64,000 nt of DNA from an uncultured Chloroflexota bacterium (GCA_903822495.1 CAIJPD010000015.1:38558-102557), one strand, 5' to 3'; positions 16,441 through 27,051 are shown, numbered from the stretch's first letter. A program made the numbers and translations. Notes: generated by a model from the letters alone, not told the origin.

Positions 16441-19332
16441 CTACGGGGTTGGGGTGGGCGAGGGCGTCGGCGTGGGTGTGGTGCCCGGCCGGGGCGTCGG
16501 TGTCGGCGTCGGCGTCCCGCCTGGACGTGGCGTCGGTGTGGGCGTGGGTGATGGCGCCCGGGTGGGGACCGGGGTGAAGCACGCCTGGGTCGGGACCGGG
16601 ACCGGGAAGGGCGTCGCGATGGGTGACGGGACCGGGGTCGGCGTGGGCGTCCCGCCCGGTCGCGGCGTCGGCCCGGCCGTGGGGCACGGCACCGGGATGG
16701 GGGTGCAGGTCTCGGTGGGGGCGAACTCGCCGCCCCACGTGGCCCCGAACGGGAAGAACTTGCCCCCGTAGAAGTAGCTGGTGAGGGTGGTGCGTTCCTG
16801 CGGCTTCGCGTTGCCGATGAGGGTCGCCGTTGGGTCGGGCGGGATCTTGAGCGCCGTACCGGGCCCTTGGGCGGCGCGAGCCGCCCAGTCCATGGTGAAC
16901 GGCTGGAACTGCGGGAGCCCGGGCTCCGCCTTGGTGAAATCGAGGTAGCCACGGGTCTCCATGGGGCCCGCGCAGCCCGGCTGCCAGAGCAGGCCGGTCG
17001 CCGTATCGACGTCGACCTGGGCGTGCAGGTCATCGACGCGGGTGGGCACCGTGCCCGGGATGAACAACTCCTTGACCGTCGTGGTGGTGAACGGTCCGGG
17101 CAGCAGGCCCGAGAAGGCATCGATCTCGGCCGTGACCAGGCCGGGTGGCTGGGTGAAGTCACTCACCGGCAGGGACTTGCTGACCTCGTTGAGGATCGCC
17201 GACCAGAGCGGCGCAGACGAATCCAGCGACAGGCTGCCCTTGTTGGGCTCGTTGTTGCTGTTGCCCATCCACACGCCGGCCGCCAAGGCCGGGGCCTTGG
17301 GGTCGGCCGGCGCCGCCAGAAAGCCGTAGGCGTGGACATCCCGGTTGTCCGACGTGGTGCCCGTCTTGTAGCCCGCCGGGCGACGCTTGCCGTTCGCGTC
17401 GGTGATCCACCACTCCGACCAGTACGGGTTGACGTCCTTCTGGGTGTTGCCGCTCAGGATGTCGGTGGTGATGAAGGCGGCCTGGGGACTCAGGACCTGG
17501 CGGCCCGAGGCGGTGCCATCGCCCAGCGGCCAGACGGGCTTGCCGTCGGCGTCCGTGACCGAAAGGATGGTCTCGCGCGGCATCAGGACCCCGCCATTGG
17601 CGATGGCACCGTAGGCGCCCAGGATCTCGATCGGGTGCGTCTCGAGGGTGCCAATGCTCTGGGAGACCACCGCGACCGTCGTGGGCTCGTATTGCAGCCC
17701 AAGGTCCTTGGTCCGTTGCAGCTGGTGGGGGAGGCCGTTGAGCAGTCCGGCCTTGATCGCCGGGACGTTGAGCGAGAACTGGAGCGCGGAGCGGAGCCGG
17801 ACCGGACCCCGCTCCAAGAAGTCCGCCTGGGTGGGGTAGTAGCCCTTGCCAAAGTCGGTGGCCACGTCCATGAACATGGTTGCGGCGGTGAGCGTGTGGT
17901 CGTCGATCCCGATGGCGTAGTCGATGGGCTTGATTGACGACCCCGGCTGGCGCCAGCCGTCGGTGAGGACGTCGTACTGGGGCTGGAACTGGTCAGTGCC
18001 CTCGGCGTTGTAGCTGGCACTTCCGACGTAGGCGAGGATCTGGCCGGTCCGGTAGTCGATGATCGCGCTGGCCGCGTTCTGGATGTTGCGCTTGCGCAGG
18101 TTGAGGATCCACGAGTTGGCCGACTTGGGGATCCCGAGGTTTGCAAGGAAGGTCACGGGATCCGCCTGCTGTGGTCCTCGCGCCGCCGCGTAGGTCCATT
18201 TCTCGGCGACCTGCTGCATGCCCCAGTCGAGGGTGGTCACGACCCGGTAGCCGCCGGTGTCGACCTTCTCGCAGGTGGTCGTCTCGTCGCCGCACAGGAT
18301 GCGCGCCAGCTCGTTGCGGACTTGCCAGACGAAGTGCGCCGCGTTCCACGGCTTGACGGCCTGGGGGACCAGGATGATCGGCTCGGCCTTGGCCGCCTCG
18401 TACTCATCGATGGTGTGGGCCGTGCCGGAGAGGACGCTCCGGCCGGGAATCTTCATGAGATCAAGGATCCGGTCCCGACGCTGTGCGATCTCCGTGGTGG
18501 CCGGCACGATCAGCTGGCTGCTACCCGCGGGGCAGGATCCGCCCTCCGGGACCTCGACCGCGCACACCTTGACGGCGTTGCGGACCAGATCGAAGGCGGT
18601 TGGGGACTGTGGGATGCCGGCCAGCACGGCCATCTGGGCCAGGCTGAGGTCCTTGAGCTCCTTGCCGAAGTAGCCGAGGGCGGCGGCCCGCACGCCGTAA
18701 CTCTGGTTCCCGTAGAAGTTCTGGTTGAGGTAGGCGGTGATGATCTCCTTCTTTCCGACTTCGCCCGGGTACTCCTGCGTGAGTCGGATGGACTGGATGA
18801 TCTCGCGCGCCTTGCGGTCGTAGACGGTGCCCGTGAAGGCCTCGGGTGGAAGCAGGCGGTTGCGCACCAGCTGCTGGGTGATCGTGGAGGCACCGCGGCC
18901 GGAGCCGGAGATGGTGTCCAGGCCCGCGGAGATGATGGCCAGCGGGTCGAACCCGGCGTTGGTCCAGTAGGTCTTGTCCTCGATGGCCGTGGTCGCGTCG
19001 ATCAGCTCGGGCGGGATCTGGTCGAACGTGACCAGCTCTCGCTTCCGCTCACCCAGCCGCGCCAGCTCGACGGTGCCCGATCGATCGAGGATGACCGTCT
19101 GCTGATCGAAGGCGATGTTGTCGAGCAGGGCACGCGGATCCGGCAGGTCGCGGCTGTAGTAGGAGTAGGCGCTGACGGTGCCGACGAAGCCGATGAGCCC
19201 CGAGAACAACAGCCCTGCGAACAGCAGGACGGGGATGGCGACGACGATGCCCCGACCGGCTCCGCCACCGCGGGGTCGCTGGGCGGCGCCGAGGCGGCGC
19301 CGGCGCTGGCGTCTGGCGAGGGTCTTCTGCAT
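16441..19332 (-). CDS. Bifunctional class A penicillin-binding protein (transglycosylase/transpeptidase)
   Basis: This 963-residue enzyme polymerises and cross-links peptidoglycan outside the membrane. A basic cytoplasmic N terminus and one membrane anchor (about residues 28-58) precede a GT51 domain with the catalytic Glu in A-I-E-D-K-T-Y-W and the motif [10 protein letters not shown]. The transpeptidase domain has the S-x-x-K box in P-G-S-S-I-K, S-L-N, and K-T-G-T-T. The last 130 residues are a low-complexity tail of Thr-Pro and Arg-Pro-Gly repeats, likely spanning the wall. The ATG at 19332 is preferred; a longer frame to 19455 would run into tyrS upstream sequence. TATCGT lies about 10 nt before the start. 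Confidence 0.93.
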   Translation of the reverse strand: MQKTLARRQRRRRLGAAQRPRGGGAGRGIVVAIPVLLFAGLLFSGLIGFVGTVSAYSYYSRDLPDPRALLDNIAFDQQTVILDRSGTVELARLGERKRELVTFDQIPPELIDATTAIEDKTYWTNAGFDPLAIISAGLDTISGSGRGASTITQQLVRNRLLPPEAFTGTVYDRKAREIIQSIRLTQEYPGEVGKKEIITAYLNQNFYGNQSYGVRAAALGYFGKELKDLSLAQMAVLAGIPQSPTAFDLVRNAVKVCAVEVPEGGSCPAGSSQLIVPATTEIAQRRDRILDLMKIPGRSVLSGTAHTIDEYEAAKAEPIILVPQAVKPWNAAHFVWQVRNELARILCGDETTTCEKVDTGGYRVVTTLDWGMQQVAEKWTYAAARGPQQADPVTFLANLGIPKSANSWILNLRKRNIQNAASAIIDYRTGQILAYVGSASYNAEGTDQFQPQYDVLTDGWRQPGSSIKPIDYAIGIDDHTLTAATMFMDVATDFGKGYYPTQADFLERGPVRLRSALQFSLNVPAIKAGLLNGLPHQLQRTKDLGLQYEPTTVAVVSQSIGTLETHPIEILGAYGAIANGGVLMPRETILSVTDADGKPVWPLGDGTASGRQVLSPQAAFITTDILSGNTQKDVNPYWSEWWITDANGKRRPAGYKTGTTSDNRDVHAYGFLAAPADPKAPALAAGVWMGNSNNEPNKGSLSLDSSAPLWSAILNEVSKSLPVSDFTQPPGLVTAEIDAFSGLLPGPFTTTTVKELFIPGTVPTRVDDLHAQVDVDTATGLLWQPGCAGPMETRGYLDFTKAEPGLPQFQPFTMDWAARAAQGPGTALKIPPDPTATLIGNAKPQERTTLTSYFYGGKFFPFGATWGGEFAPTETCTPIPVPCPTAGPTPRPGGTPTPTPVPSPIATPFPVPVPTQACFTPVPTRAPSPTPTPTPRPGGTPTPTPTPRPGTTPTPTPSPTPTP

Positions 19333-19342
19333 ACGGTTGGGC

Positions 19343-19348
19343 ACGATA
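19343..19348 (-). promoter_or_regulatory. Possible -10 element of the penicillin-binding protein gene
   Basis: On the minus strand TATCGT occurs 10 nt upstream of the ATG at 19332, and no ribosome binding site is seen. The transcript would have a leader of only a few nucleotides. The same hexamer occurs in the hisA promoter region. This is a weak pattern call. Confidence 0.3.
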
Positions 19349-19414
19349 CCATGGGGGCGTGATGCATCGGTTCGCCCAGTCCCGGCCCTTCCAGACGCCC
19401 CGGCACTTCGGCCT

Positions 19415-20698
19415 GTGACGGCGGGCCTCATCGCCGAGCTCCGCTGGCGGGGCATGTATCACGACGCGACGCCTGGCCTGGAGGAGCGACTGCGCTCCGG
19501 GCCGCCGATCATGGGCTACAACGGCTTCGATCCGACGGGCCCATCGCTCCACATCGGCCACCTGGTGCCCATCTTTGGCCTCATCCGGCTCCAGCGGAGC
19601 GGTGGCCGGCCCATCGCGCTGGTGGGTGGCGGGACGGGGATGATCGGCGATCCATCCGGGCGGTCCTCGGAACGGAACCTGCTCGACCGGGAGACGCTCG
19701 CGTTCAACGTCGCCTCCATCCACGCCCAGCTGGCGCGGTTCCTGGACTTCTCGCCCGGGACCTGCCAGGCGCGCATGGCCAACAACGCGGACTGGCTGGA
19801 GGGGCTGGGCCTGATCGACTTCCTGCGTGACGTCGGGAAGCACTTCAGCATCCCGTACATGCTGGCCAAGGACTCGGTCCAGAACCGGCTGGAACGCGGC
19901 CTGTCGTTCACCGAGTTCAGCTACATGCTCCTGCAGGCCGCGGACTTCGAGCACCTCCACCGGTCCTGGGGCTGCGAGATGCAGATGGGCGGCGCGGACC
20001 AGTGGGGCAACATCACCGCCGGCCTGGAGTTGATCCGACGGACCGGCGTCGGCGAGGGCGAGGGCCACGGCCGCGCCTTCGGGCTCAGCTACCCGCTGCT
20101 GCTCTCTCCGTCGGGCGCCAAGTTCGGGAAGACCGAAGGCGGCGATTCAATCTGGCTGGACCCGGACCGGACCACCCCGTACGCGTTCTACCAGCACTGG
20201 CTCAACGTGGATGACCGCGATGTGGGCGTCTACCTGCGCTGGTTCACCCTCCTGCCCGAAGCCGAGATCGTGGCGCTGGAGGCCCAGGGCGCGGAACGGC
20301 CGGAGGCCCGGGTCCCGCAGCGGGCGCTGGCCTTCGACATCACCGGCCGGGTCCACGGCGAGGAGACCGCACGGCACCTGGTCCGCGTCTCCGAGGCGGC
20401 CTTCTCGCGGGAGCCCATCCGCGATGTCGCCGTCCTGGCCACGCTGCACGAGGCCGTGGGCGGGTTCACGTTCGACGGGGTCGACCTGGCCGGCGACGTG
20501 CTGGCCATGACCGTCCGGTCCGGCATCTTCCCGTCCAATGGCGAGGCTCGTCGCACCATCACCCAAGGCGGCGTCACGATCAACGACCTGCGCATGGCGC
20601 GGTTCGATGAACCGGTCCCGGCGCCCATCGACGGCGAGTGGCTGGTGGTCCGGGTCGGGAAGAAGCGGCTGATCATCGGGCGGCGCTCCGCCGGCTGA
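19415..20698 (+). CDS. tyrS: Tyrosine--tRNA ligase
   Basis: The 427-residue class I synthetase charges tRNA-Tyr. The HIGH motif is P-S-L-H-I-G-H-L, the KMSKS-equivalent loop is K-F-G-K-T, and tyrosine-binding residues lie in F-S-Y-M-L-L-Q and [11 protein letters not shown]-terminal S4 RNA-binding domain follows with R-T-I-T-Q-G-G-V and V-R-V-G-K-K-R. GTG 19415 is used because it is the nearest start before the conserved L-I-A-E-L-R-W-R-G block; the ORF itself opens much earlier, antisense to the divergent penicillin-binding protein gene. The gene is monocistronic and convergent with hisIE. Confidence 0.96.
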   Translation: MTAGLIAELRWRGMYHDATPGLEERLRSGPPIMGYNGFDPTGPSLHIGHLVPIFGLIRLQRSGGRPIALVGGGTGMIGDPSGRSSERNLLDRETLAFNVASIHAQLARFLDFSPGTCQARMANNADWLEGLGLIDFLRDVGKHFSIPYMLAKDSVQNRLERGLSFTEFSYMLLQAADFEHLHRSWGCEMQMGGADQWGNITAGLELIRRTGVGEGEGHGRAFGLSYPLLLSPSGAKFGKTEGGDSIWLDPDRTTPYAFYQHWLNVDDRDVGVYLRWFTLLPEAEIVALEAQGAERPEARVPQRALAFDITGRVHGEETARHLVRVSEAAFSREPIRDVAVLATLHEAVGGFTFDGVDLAGDVLAMTVRSGIFPSNGEARRTITQGGVTINDLRMARFDEPVPAPIDGEWLVVRVGKKRLIIGRRSAG

Positions 20699-20702
20699 TG
20701 AT

Positions 20703-20748
20703 CCGTGCCGGTCGGTACCGGCGGTCCGTGCCGGTCGGTGCCGGCGCC
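20703..20748. terminator. Twin hairpins between convergent tyrS and hisIE
   Basis: Two copies of a 23-bp unit, identical at nearly all positions, lie head to tail. Each folds into a short GC hairpin: GCCGGT-CGGT-ACCGGC at 20707-20722 and GCCGG with CCGGC at 20730-20745. Position between converging genes suggests a bidirectional terminator. There is no T tract. Confidence 0.5.
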
Positions 20749-20751
20749 GTG

Positions 20752-21495
20752 CTAGACCTTGTGGCGCCTGCGCAGCGCCTCCAGCACATCCGCGGGGGAG
20801 AGCCCGCGCTCCGCGAGCAGCACCAGCGCGTGGTAGATCAGGTCGCCGGCTTCGCCCGCCAGGGCGTCGCGACCCGGCCCGCGGTCCGCGCCCGTCGCCT
20901 GGGCCGCGGCGTCGTCCTTGGCGGCCAGCAGCACCTCGGTGGCCTCTTCGGTGACCTTGCGCGCCACGGCGTCCACGCCGCCGGCCAGCAGCTTCGCGGT
21001 ATAGGAGCCGGTCGGCCGCGTCGCGACGCGGTCGGCGATCGTGGCCCACAGCCCCTCGAGCCACGCGAAGCCCTGGGTGGTCGCCTCGGCCGGTGCACCG
21101 TCGGCGTCGAAGCAGCTCCGGGTGTTGCGGTGGCAGGTGGGCCCAACCGGGACCACGGTCGCCAGGAGGGCGTCGCCGTCGCAGTCGGCCGCCAGCGCAA
21201 CCAGGCGGAGGATGTGGCCGCTCTCCTCGCCCTTGCGCCAGAGCCGGCCCCGAGATCGCGAGTGGAAGTGGACGTCCCCGGTGGCCAGCGTCGCGGCCAG
21301 TGCCTCGGCGTCGGCATACGCGACCATCAGGACGCGGCCGTCGAAGCCGTCCTGGACCACCACGGGAACGAGGCCGTCGGCGCCGAATCGGACGGCGCTG
21401 GGGTCCAGTCGCGCGCCTCCCGGCGACGCCATGCCGGCCCCGCCAGCGCCGACCATGGCGGCGTCGTCCTCGGGCTTCCCGATCGGCTTGCTCAT
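20752..21495 (-). CDS. hisIE: Bifunctional phosphoribosyl-AMP cyclohydrolase / phosphoribosyl-ATP pyrophosphatase
   Basis: This protein catalyses steps 2 and 3 of histidine synthesis. The HisI half (about residues 30-145) has [25 protein letters not shown], a D-C-D-G-D metal site and the zinc cysteines in C-H-R-N-T-R-S-C-F. The HisE half (about 160-247) has the helical E-E-A-T-E-V and E-A-G-D-L-I-Y-H motifs. Fusion in the order I-E is common. It is the last gene of the his operon and overlaps hisF by 4 bp. The first 35 residues are unconserved and Gly/Ala-rich. Confidence 0.95.
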   Translation of the reverse strand: MSKPIGKPEDDAAMVGAGGAGMASPGGARLDPSAVRFGADGLVPVVVQDGFDGRVLMVAYADAEALAATLATGDVHFHSRSRGRLWRKGEESGHILRLVALAADCDGDALLATVVPVGPTCHRNTRSCFDADGAPAEATTQGFAWLEGLWATIADRVATRPTGSYTAKLLAGGVDAVARKVTEEATEVLLAAKDDAAAQATGADRGPGRDALAGEAGDLIYHALVLLAERGLSPADVLEALRRRHKV

Positions 21496-22286
21496 GCGGC
21501 GCCCTCCGGGCTGAGGCGGACGGGGATGCCCGCGGCCGCCATCGCGGCCTTGATGTCGGCGATGGCATGGATGCGGCGATGGAAGATGGACGCCGCCAGC
21601 ACCGCGTCCGCCCCGCCGTCCAGGACGGCCGCGATGAAGTCGTCCGGCCCCGCGGCGCCGCCGGAGGCGATGACCGGCACCTCAACGCGGTCGGCGATGG
21701 CCCGCAGGAGCGCCGTGTCGTAGCCGGACTGCGTCCCGTCGCGATCGATCGAGGTGATGAGCAGCTCGCCCGCGCCGAGGGACGTGACTCGCTCCGCCCA
21801 GGCGACGGCGTCGAGGCCCACCGGGTCCCGACCGCCGCGGACGAGGACCTCCCAGCGCGGCGACCCGTCGGGCGCGGGCTCGGCCATCCGCCGTGCATCG
21901 ATGGCCACGACCACGGCCTGCCGCCCGAACCGCCGGGCACAGCGGGTGATGAGCGTCGGATCGGCGACGGCCGCGGTGTTGAGCGAGACCTTGTCGGCCC
22001 CGGCGCGCAGCACGCGGCGCATGTCGGTCACGGACCGGACGCCGCCGCCCACGGTGAGCGGGATGAAGGCCCGTCGGGCCGTCCGCTCCACGATGTCGAG
22101 GAGGGTGCCGCGCCGCTCGGGGGCCGCCGTGATGTCCAGGAAGACCAGCTCGTCGGCGCCTTCGAGCGCATACCGCTCCGCCAGCTCGGGCGGGTCTCCC
22201 TCGTCAACCAGGTCAACGAATCTGGTGCCCTTGACCACGCGGCCATTGGCCACATCGAGGCACGGGATGATCCGGCGGCGCAGCAT
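21492..22286 (-). CDS. hisF: Imidazole glycerol phosphate synthase, cyclase subunit
   Basis: This 264-residue (beta/alpha)8 barrel uses ammonia from HisH to close the imidazole ring, giving imidazole glycerol phosphate and AICAR. It opens with [17 protein letters not shown] (catalytic Asp), has the phosphate sites V-G-G-G-V-R and S-G-G-A-A-G-P, and the second catalytic Asp in [10 protein letters not shown]. It overlaps hisH and hisIE by four bases each (ATGA), implying translational coupling. Confidence 0.97.
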   Translation of the reverse strand: MLRRRIIPCLDVANGRVVKGTRFVDLVDEGDPPELAERYALEGADELVFLDITAAPERRGTLLDIVERTARRAFIPLTVGGGVRSVTDMRRVLRAGADKVSLNTAAVADPTLITRCARRFGRQAVVVAIDARRMAEPAPDGSPRWEVLVRGGRDPVGLDAVAWAERVTSLGAGELLITSIDRDGTQSGYDTALLRAIADRVEVPVIASGGAAGPDDFIAAVLDGGADAVLAASIFHRRIHAIADIKAAMAAAGIPVRLSPEGAA

Positions 22287-22981
22287 CAGCGGCCTCCCGC
22301 CCAGCGGACGAAGTTGGTGAGCAGCCGGAGTCCGTCGGCGCCGCTCCGCTCGGGATGGAACTGAACCCCCAGGGTATTGCCGGCCGCGACGGCGGACACG
22401 AACGTCGCCCCGTGCGTGGTCTCGGCGAGGATGGTGTCGGCCGCCCCGGCGCCGCCGGGGACGCCCGCGAAGGAGTGGACGAAGTACAGGTCGGCGCCGT
22501 CCGGGATGCCGTCGAAGAGCGGGTGCTCGCGCCGGCGGCAGACCTGGTTCCAGCCGATGTGTGGCAGCGTCGGCGCGTCCTGCAGGCGCTCAACACGGCC
22601 CGGCAGGACGCCGAACATCGCGGCGCCGTCCTCGTCGCTGACCTCGAACAGGAGCTGCAGCCCGAGGCAGATGCCCAGGAAGGGACGGTCCTCCCGCACC
22701 CAGCGCGCGATGGGTGCCAGCAGCTGCTGGCGCGCCAGCCGGCGCATCGCGGGCGCGGCGGCGCCGACGCCGGGGACGACCAGCGCCTGCGCCTCGTCGA
22801 GGACGCCCGGGTGTCGGGCGACACGGACGTCGGCGCCCACGGCGGTCAGCGCCTGCTCGATGCTGACGAGGTTGCCGGCGCCGTAGTCCACGACGGCGAT
22901 GCGCAGTCGATCGGGATCCGAGCCCCACGCGGTCTTCGCCCGCCGGCGGGTCCTCGGCATCGCCGGGCTGGCGGTGCTCAC
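22286..22981 (-). CDS. hisH: Imidazole glycerol phosphate synthase, glutamine amidotransferase subunit
   Basis: The 231-residue class I glutaminase supplies ammonia to HisF. The nucleophile Cys is in G-I-C-L-G-L-Q-L-L, the oxyanion region in P-G-V-G-A, and the catalytic His in Q-F-H-P-E-R-S. The conserved core starts with [11 protein letters not shown] about 27 residues in. The first 26 residues are basic and unconserved, so the true start could be an internal ATG. GTG 22981 is kept because it overlaps the hisB stop by 4 bp like every other junction of this operon. Confidence 0.95.
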   Translation of the reverse strand: MSTASPAMPRTRRRAKTAWGSDPDRLRIAVVDYGAGNLVSIEQALTAVGADVRVARHPGVLDEAQALVVPGVGAAAPAMRRLARQQLLAPIARWVREDRPFLGICLGLQLLFEVSDEDGAAMFGVLPGRVERLQDAPTLPHIGWNQVCRRREHPLFDGIPDGADLYFVHSFAGVPGGAGAADTILAETTHGATFVSAVAAGNTLGVQFHPERSGADGLRLLTNFVRWAGGR

Positions 22982-23604
22982 CCCAGCGAGCCCTTGGTCG
23001 ACGGAATCCCCGTCCGGCGCGGATCGGGCTCACAGGCGACCCGGAGCGCGCGGCCGAGCGCCTTGTACGCGGCTTCACACAGGTGGTGGTCGTTGCGGCC
23101 CGTCCCGCGCAGGTGCAGCGTGGTCCCCGACGTGCGCGCGAACGCCTCCAGGGCGTGCTCGACCAACTGCAGCGGGAGGCCGCCAGCGCGTGCTCCGCGG
23201 AACGGCAGGTCCACGACGCAGTACGGGCGCCCGCCGACATCGACGACGGCCGTCGCCAGGGATTCGTCCATCGCCACGGCGGCGTCGCCGTAGCGGCGGA
23301 TCCCCGCACGGTCGCCCAGGGCCTCGTTGAAGGCGGCACCCACGACCAGCGCCACGTCTTCGACGGTGTGGTGCTCGTCCACCTCCAGGTCGCCCTTCGC
23401 CCGGATGGTGAGGTCGAAGAGCCCGTGGTGGCCGAAGGCGGTGAGCATGTGGTCGTAGAAGCCGATGCCTGTCTGGATATCCGTGCGGCCGCTGCCGTCG
23501 AGGCCCAGGGAGACGGTGATCCGGGTCTCCTTCGTCTCGCGGCTGACCGTCAGGCTGCGCGTGCCGCGCCCGCCGATCACCAGCTGGCCGAGGGGGGTGG
23601 TCAT
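22978..23604 (-). CDS. hisB: Imidazoleglycerol-phosphate dehydratase (monofunctional)
   Basis: The 208-residue enzyme dehydrates imidazole glycerol phosphate to imidazole acetol phosphate. Metal-binding motifs are G-F-Y-D-H-M-L, G-H-H-G-L-F-D-L, D-E-H-H-T-V-E-D, M-D-E-S-L-A and R-N-D-H-H-L-C-E-A-A-Y-K. It has only the dehydratase domain, not the N-terminal histidinol phosphatase of E. coli HisB, so the phosphatase must be elsewhere. The frame is open far upstream inside hisC, but ATG 23604 overlaps the hisC stop by 4 bp and matches the family start. Confidence 0.96.
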   Translation of the reverse strand: MTTPLGQLVIGGRGTRSLTVSRETKETRITVSLGLDGSGRTDIQTGIGFYDHMLTAFGHHGLFDLTIRAKGDLEVDEHHTVEDVALVVGAAFNEALGDRAGIRRYGDAAVAMDESLATAVVDVGGRPYCVVDLPFRGARAGGLPLQLVEHALEAFARTSGTTLHLRGTGRNDHHLCEAAYKALGRALRVACEPDPRRTGIPSTKGSLG

Positions 23605-24776
23605 GGGGCTGCCTCTCCTTCCGGGTCGGCCGCCGGGGCCGCCGCGCCGATGATGTCGGTGATGGTGGCGATCAGGCGGTCGTTCTCGGCGCGAGCGCGA
23701 ACGGTGAGCCGGAGGTAGGCGGCCAGCGGGTGGCCCTGGCCGAAGGTGCGCGGGACCAGGCCCCGGCACATGAGGCCATCCGCAACCTGGCCCGCCCGTT
23801 CCGCCGAGCCCAGCCCGACCAGGACGAAGTTGGTGACCGATTCGTGGACCGTCAGGCCCGCCGCCCTGAGGGCGGCGACCAGCCGCGGCCGCTCGGCGAC
23901 CACCCTGGCGATGTTGTCGCGGGCCACCCCGTCGCTGCCGAGCACCTCGGTTGCGACCGTGACGGAGACGGTGGATACCGAGCCGGGCGGCCGGTACGGC
24001 GCCATCCGGGCGATGATCGCCGGCTGGGCGACAGCAAACCCGACGCGGATCCCGGCCAGCCCGTAGGCCTTGCTCATGGTGCGGACGACGATCAGGTCGG
24101 GGTAGGCAGACCGCAGGCCCAGCGCCGACCAGTCCACGAACTCGGCATACGCCTCGTCGATCACGACGATCGGCCGGGGCCGTGCGTCGCCATCGGCGTC
24201 GGCCGCGATGTCGGCCAGGAGCGACGCCAGGACGCCGTCGGGCTCCGGGAGCCCGGTGGGGTTGTTGGGGCTGCACAGCCAGACGACGGCCGCCGAGCGG
24301 GCGGCCTGGCGCACGGCGTCGGCGTCGAGGATCCATCCATCGCTGGCGGGTCGGCGTGCGACGTCGATCACGGCAGCCCCACGCTGCTCCGTGACGACCC
24401 GATACATCGAGTAGGTGGGCGGCAGGACGACCGCGGCCTGGCCCGGTGCCAGGAACGTCTTGCCCACCATGTCCAGGATCTCGTCGGCGCCCGCGCCGAC
24501 CAGCAGCTCGTCGGTGGCCACGCCATAGCGGGCTGCCGCGGCGGCGACCAGGCGCGCGTAGTCGGACGGCGGGTACTCCGAGAGCGGCGTCTCGAACGTC
24601 CCCGCGGCCAGGATCCGCCCGACCATCTCGGGCGGGAGCGGCGAAGTGTTGAGGTCAAACCGGACGATCTCATCCACGCGCAGCCCGTAGCGCCGGGCGA
24701 CCTCCTCGTTGGTGGCCTCCCAGGCGTAGGTGGATGGTGCCGTCGGCGAGGCGAACGTCACCGGAGTTGGGCTCAT
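23601..24776 (-). CDS. hisC: Histidinol-phosphate aminotransferase
   Basis: This 391-residue PLP enzyme of fold type I transfers the amino group to imidazole acetol phosphate. The Asn/Asp pair contacting PLP appears in S-P-N-N-P-T-G and D-E-A-Y, and the Schiff-base Lys in M-S-K-A-Y-G-L-A-G-I-R-V-G, followed by F-V-L-V at the substrate-binding C-terminal domain. The N-terminal L-N-T-S-P motif marks the HisC subgroup. ATG 24776 overlaps the hisD stop by 4 bp; the larger open frame to 25061 runs inside hisD and is not used. Confidence 0.96.
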   Translation of the reverse strand: MSPTPVTFASPTAPSTYAWEATNEEVARRYGLRVDEIVRFDLNTSPLPPEMVGRILAAGTFETPLSEYPPSDYARLVAAAAARYGVATDELLVGAGADEILDMVGKTFLAPGQAAVVLPPTYSMYRVVTEQRGAAVIDVARRPASDGWILDADAVRQAARSAAVVWLCSPNNPTGLPEPDGVLASLLADIAADADGDARPRPIVVIDEAYAEFVDWSALGLRSAYPDLIVVRTMSKAYGLAGIRVGFAVAQPAIIARMAPYRPPGSVSTVSVTVATEVLGSDGVARDNIARVVAERPRLVAALRAAGLTVHESVTNFVLVGLGSAERAGQVADGLMCRGLVPRTFGQGHPLAAYLRLTVRARAENDRLIATITDIIGAAAPAADPEGEAAP

Positions 24777-26194
24777 CGGTCGGCCTCCTGGCTGGGCGTG
24801 GCCGCGCCTGCGGCATCGTGGATCGGGTCCGCCCGGAAGCGGACCTCGATGGCAGCCCGGTGTGCCTCCAGGCCCTCGGCGGTCGCCAGCACCCCAACCG
24901 TGCGACGGATGGAGGCCAGGCCGTCCCGGGTGATGCGCTGGACCTGGCTGTACTTGCCGAAGGCCTCCACGGCGAGCGGCCCGCACGATCGGGCGAGGCC
25001 ACCGGTGGGCAGGACGTGGTTGGCACCGGTCGCGTAGTCGCCCGCCGATTCCGGCGCCCATGGGCCGACGAAGATGGAGCCCGCGTTGCGCAGGAGCGCA
25101 ACCGTCGCCTCGAGCGGGCCAACCTCCACCGACAAGTGCTCCGGGCCGTACGCGTTGACGAAGTCGATCCCGGCCTGGAGAGTGGGGACCAGCACGATCC
25201 GGCCATGGGCCAACAGCGCCTGGTCCAGGATGGCCCGGCGAAGCGCGCCGGCCAGCTGGCGGTTGATCTCGGCCTCCACGGCGTCGGCCAGGGCGGCGCT
25301 GTCGGTGACCAGGAGGGCAGGGGAGTCCGGGCCGTGTTCCGCCTGGGTGATCAGGTCGGCGGCAACCTGGACGGGGTCTGCGCTGGCGTCTGCCAGGACC
25401 ATGCCCTCCGACGGGCCCGCCGGAAGGTCGATGCCCACCTCGCCCACCAACTCGATCTTGGCCGCGGTCACCCAGGCATTGCCAGGGCCCACGATGCGAT
25501 CGACAGGCAGGAGGCCGGCACCCGGGAGGCCGTAGGCCAGTGCGCCGATGCCCTGGGCCCCGCCGGCGACCACGAACGCGTCGACGCCCAGCAGCCCGGC
25601 CGCGCCGAGCAGGACGGCGTTGATGGACCCGTCCCTGCCGGCCGGGGAGGCGACCGTCACGTGTGCCACGCCGGCGACCCGCGCGGGTACGACGCCCATG
25701 ACCAGCGAGGACGGATACGGCGCCGTCCCGCCGGGGACGTAGACCCCCACGCGATCCAGCGGCAGCCAGCGGCGCTCGATCTGGATGCCGGGCATGACCT
25801 CCGTCACGGTGGTGGCGGGCCGCTGCGTCTCGGCGAACCGGCGGACGTTGGCGATGGACTGCTCCAGGGCGGCGCGGATCTCCGGGGAGAGGGCGTCCCG
25901 CGCGGCGGCCATCTCGGCGGGACCGAGCACCAGTCGTCCGTCGGCGAGGCCGCCGCCGAAACGGGCGCTCGCCGCGGCGACCGCGGCATCCGGGTTGGCG
26001 CGAATGTCGGACAGGATGGCGCGCACGGCGTCGCGGACTCGGCCGTCGGGCACGGCGCCCCGGCGGAGGAGCGCGTCGCGCTCGGCGGCGACGACGGGAT
26101 CGTGCTCGGCCGCGGCCAGGTCGAGACGGCGCAGGCGCATGGGCACCGGTGCGACCGGATCGGACCGGGGATTGTTGCTGCCAGGCGTGTTCAC
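24773..26194 (-). CDS. hisD: Histidinol dehydrogenase
   Basis: The 473-residue zinc and NAD enzyme oxidises histidinol to histidine in two steps. Conserved blocks include G-V-Y-V-P-G-G, V-V-A-G-G-A-Q-G-I-G-A-L-A-Y-G, V-G-P-G-N-A-W-V, D-L-P-A-G-P-S-E, Q-A-E-H-G-P-D-S, G-P-E-H-L-S-V-E and G-A-N-H-V-L-P-T. The start is GTG 26194, overlapping the hisG stop by 4 bp (GTGA). A longer frame to 26269 inside hisG is rejected. The N-terminal 45 residues are variable. Confidence 0.97.
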   Translation of the reverse strand: MNTPGSNNPRSDPVAPVPMRLRRLDLAAAEHDPVVAAERDALLRRGAVPDGRVRDAVRAILSDIRANPDAAVAAASARFGGGLADGRLVLGPAEMAAARDALSPEIRAALEQSIANVRRFAETQRPATTVTEVMPGIQIERRWLPLDRVGVYVPGGTAPYPSSLVMGVVPARVAGVAHVTVASPAGRDGSINAVLLGAAGLLGVDAFVVAGGAQGIGALAYGLPGAGLLPVDRIVGPGNAWVTAAKIELVGEVGIDLPAGPSEGMVLADASADPVQVAADLITQAEHGPDSPALLVTDSAALADAVEAEINRQLAGALRRAILDQALLAHGRIVLVPTLQAGIDFVNAYGPEHLSVEVGPLEATVALLRNAGSIFVGPWAPESAGDYATGANHVLPTGGLARSCGPLAVEAFGKYSQVQRITRDGLASIRRTVGVLATAEGLEAHRAAIEVRFRADPIHDAAGAATPSQEADR

Positions 26195-27051
26195 GGCACG
26201 ATCTTCTCGATGGGCAGCACGAGAATGCCGCTGGCGCCGGCCGCCTTCAGCCGTGGCAGCAGCCCCCACACCTCGTCGGCGCCGACCACCGAGTGGATCG
26301 CGATCATCCCGTCGTGGGCCAGCGGGATCACCGTGGGCGATTCGAGGGAGGGCAGCAGATCCTCGATGGCCTGCGCCTTGGCGATGGGAGCATTGAGCAT
26401 CAGGTACTTCTTGCCACGGGCGGCCTGGGCGGCGCCGATCATCGTATCGATCGTGGCAATCTCGGCGGCCCGGCTGATGAGCGCCGCCGGGTTCGCGACC
26501 ATGACCGCCTGCGATGCCAGGACGTCTCCGATGGGACGGAGGCCGTTCATCACCAGGGTGGAGCCGGTCGAGACCAGGTCGACGATCGCCTCGGCGAGTC
26601 CCAGGCGGGGCGCCACCTCGACGGCGCCCGAGAGCGCCACCACGGAGACCGGGATCCCGCGCTCGGCGAAGAAGCGTCGCGTGGTGTTGGGGTGCGAGGT
26701 CGCGATTCGCGTGCCACCGAGGTCGTCGATGGAGGCGTACGTGGCGTCGTTGGGTACGGCGGCAGCGAGGCGGCAGCGGCCATAGCCCAGCTCCCGGACG
26801 ATGGGCAGCTGCGCACCCGCCTCGGCCAGGAGATCGCCGCCGGTGATGCCGGCATCGGCCACGCCGTCGCCCACGAACTCGGCGATGTCGTTGGTCCGCA
26901 CGAAGAGGATGTCCAGGTCGACGTTCTGGACCCGGGAGACCAGGCTCCGGTCGTGCGCGTCGAACACCAGCCCGGCATCGCGCAGCAGGGCGAGGGTCGG
27001 TTCGACGAGGCGCCCCTTGTTGGGAACAGCCAGGCGCATGCGTTCGGTCAT
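26191..27051 (-). CDS. hisG: ATP phosphoribosyltransferase (long form)
   Basis: HisG condenses ATP and PRPP in the first committed step of histidine synthesis and is the usual site of feedback inhibition. At 286 residues it is the long, hexameric form. The N-terminal catalytic domains have V-P-N-K-G-R-L, the E-x-x-x-D-A-G-I-T-G-G-D-L block and the PRPP loop D-L-V-S-T-G-S-T-L. The C-terminal ACT-like regulatory domain ends G-I-L-V-L-P-I-E-K-I-V-P. No HisZ partner is needed. ATG 27051 overlaps the upstream regulator gene by 4 bp. Confidence 0.97.
   Translation of the reverse strand: MTERMRLAVPNKGRLVEPTLALLRDAGLVFDAHDRSLVSRVQNVDLDILFVRTNDIAEFVGDGVADAGITGGDLLAEAGAQLPIVRELGYGRCRLAAAVPNDATYASIDDLGGTRIATSHPNTTRRFFAERGIPVSVVALSGAVEVAPRLGLAEAIVDLVSTGSTLVMNGLRPIGDVLASQAVMVANPAALISRAAEIATIDTMIGAAQAARGKKYLMLNAPIAKAQAIEDLLPSLESPTVIPLAHDGMIAIHSVVGADEVWGLLPRLKAAGASGILVLPIEKIVP

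Noticed and set aside
16454..16771. Plus-strand frame encoding Gly-Val repeats
   Set aside because: It is the reverse complement of the Thr-Pro tail of the penicillin-binding protein, so the repeat pattern is a reflection of that coding sequence.
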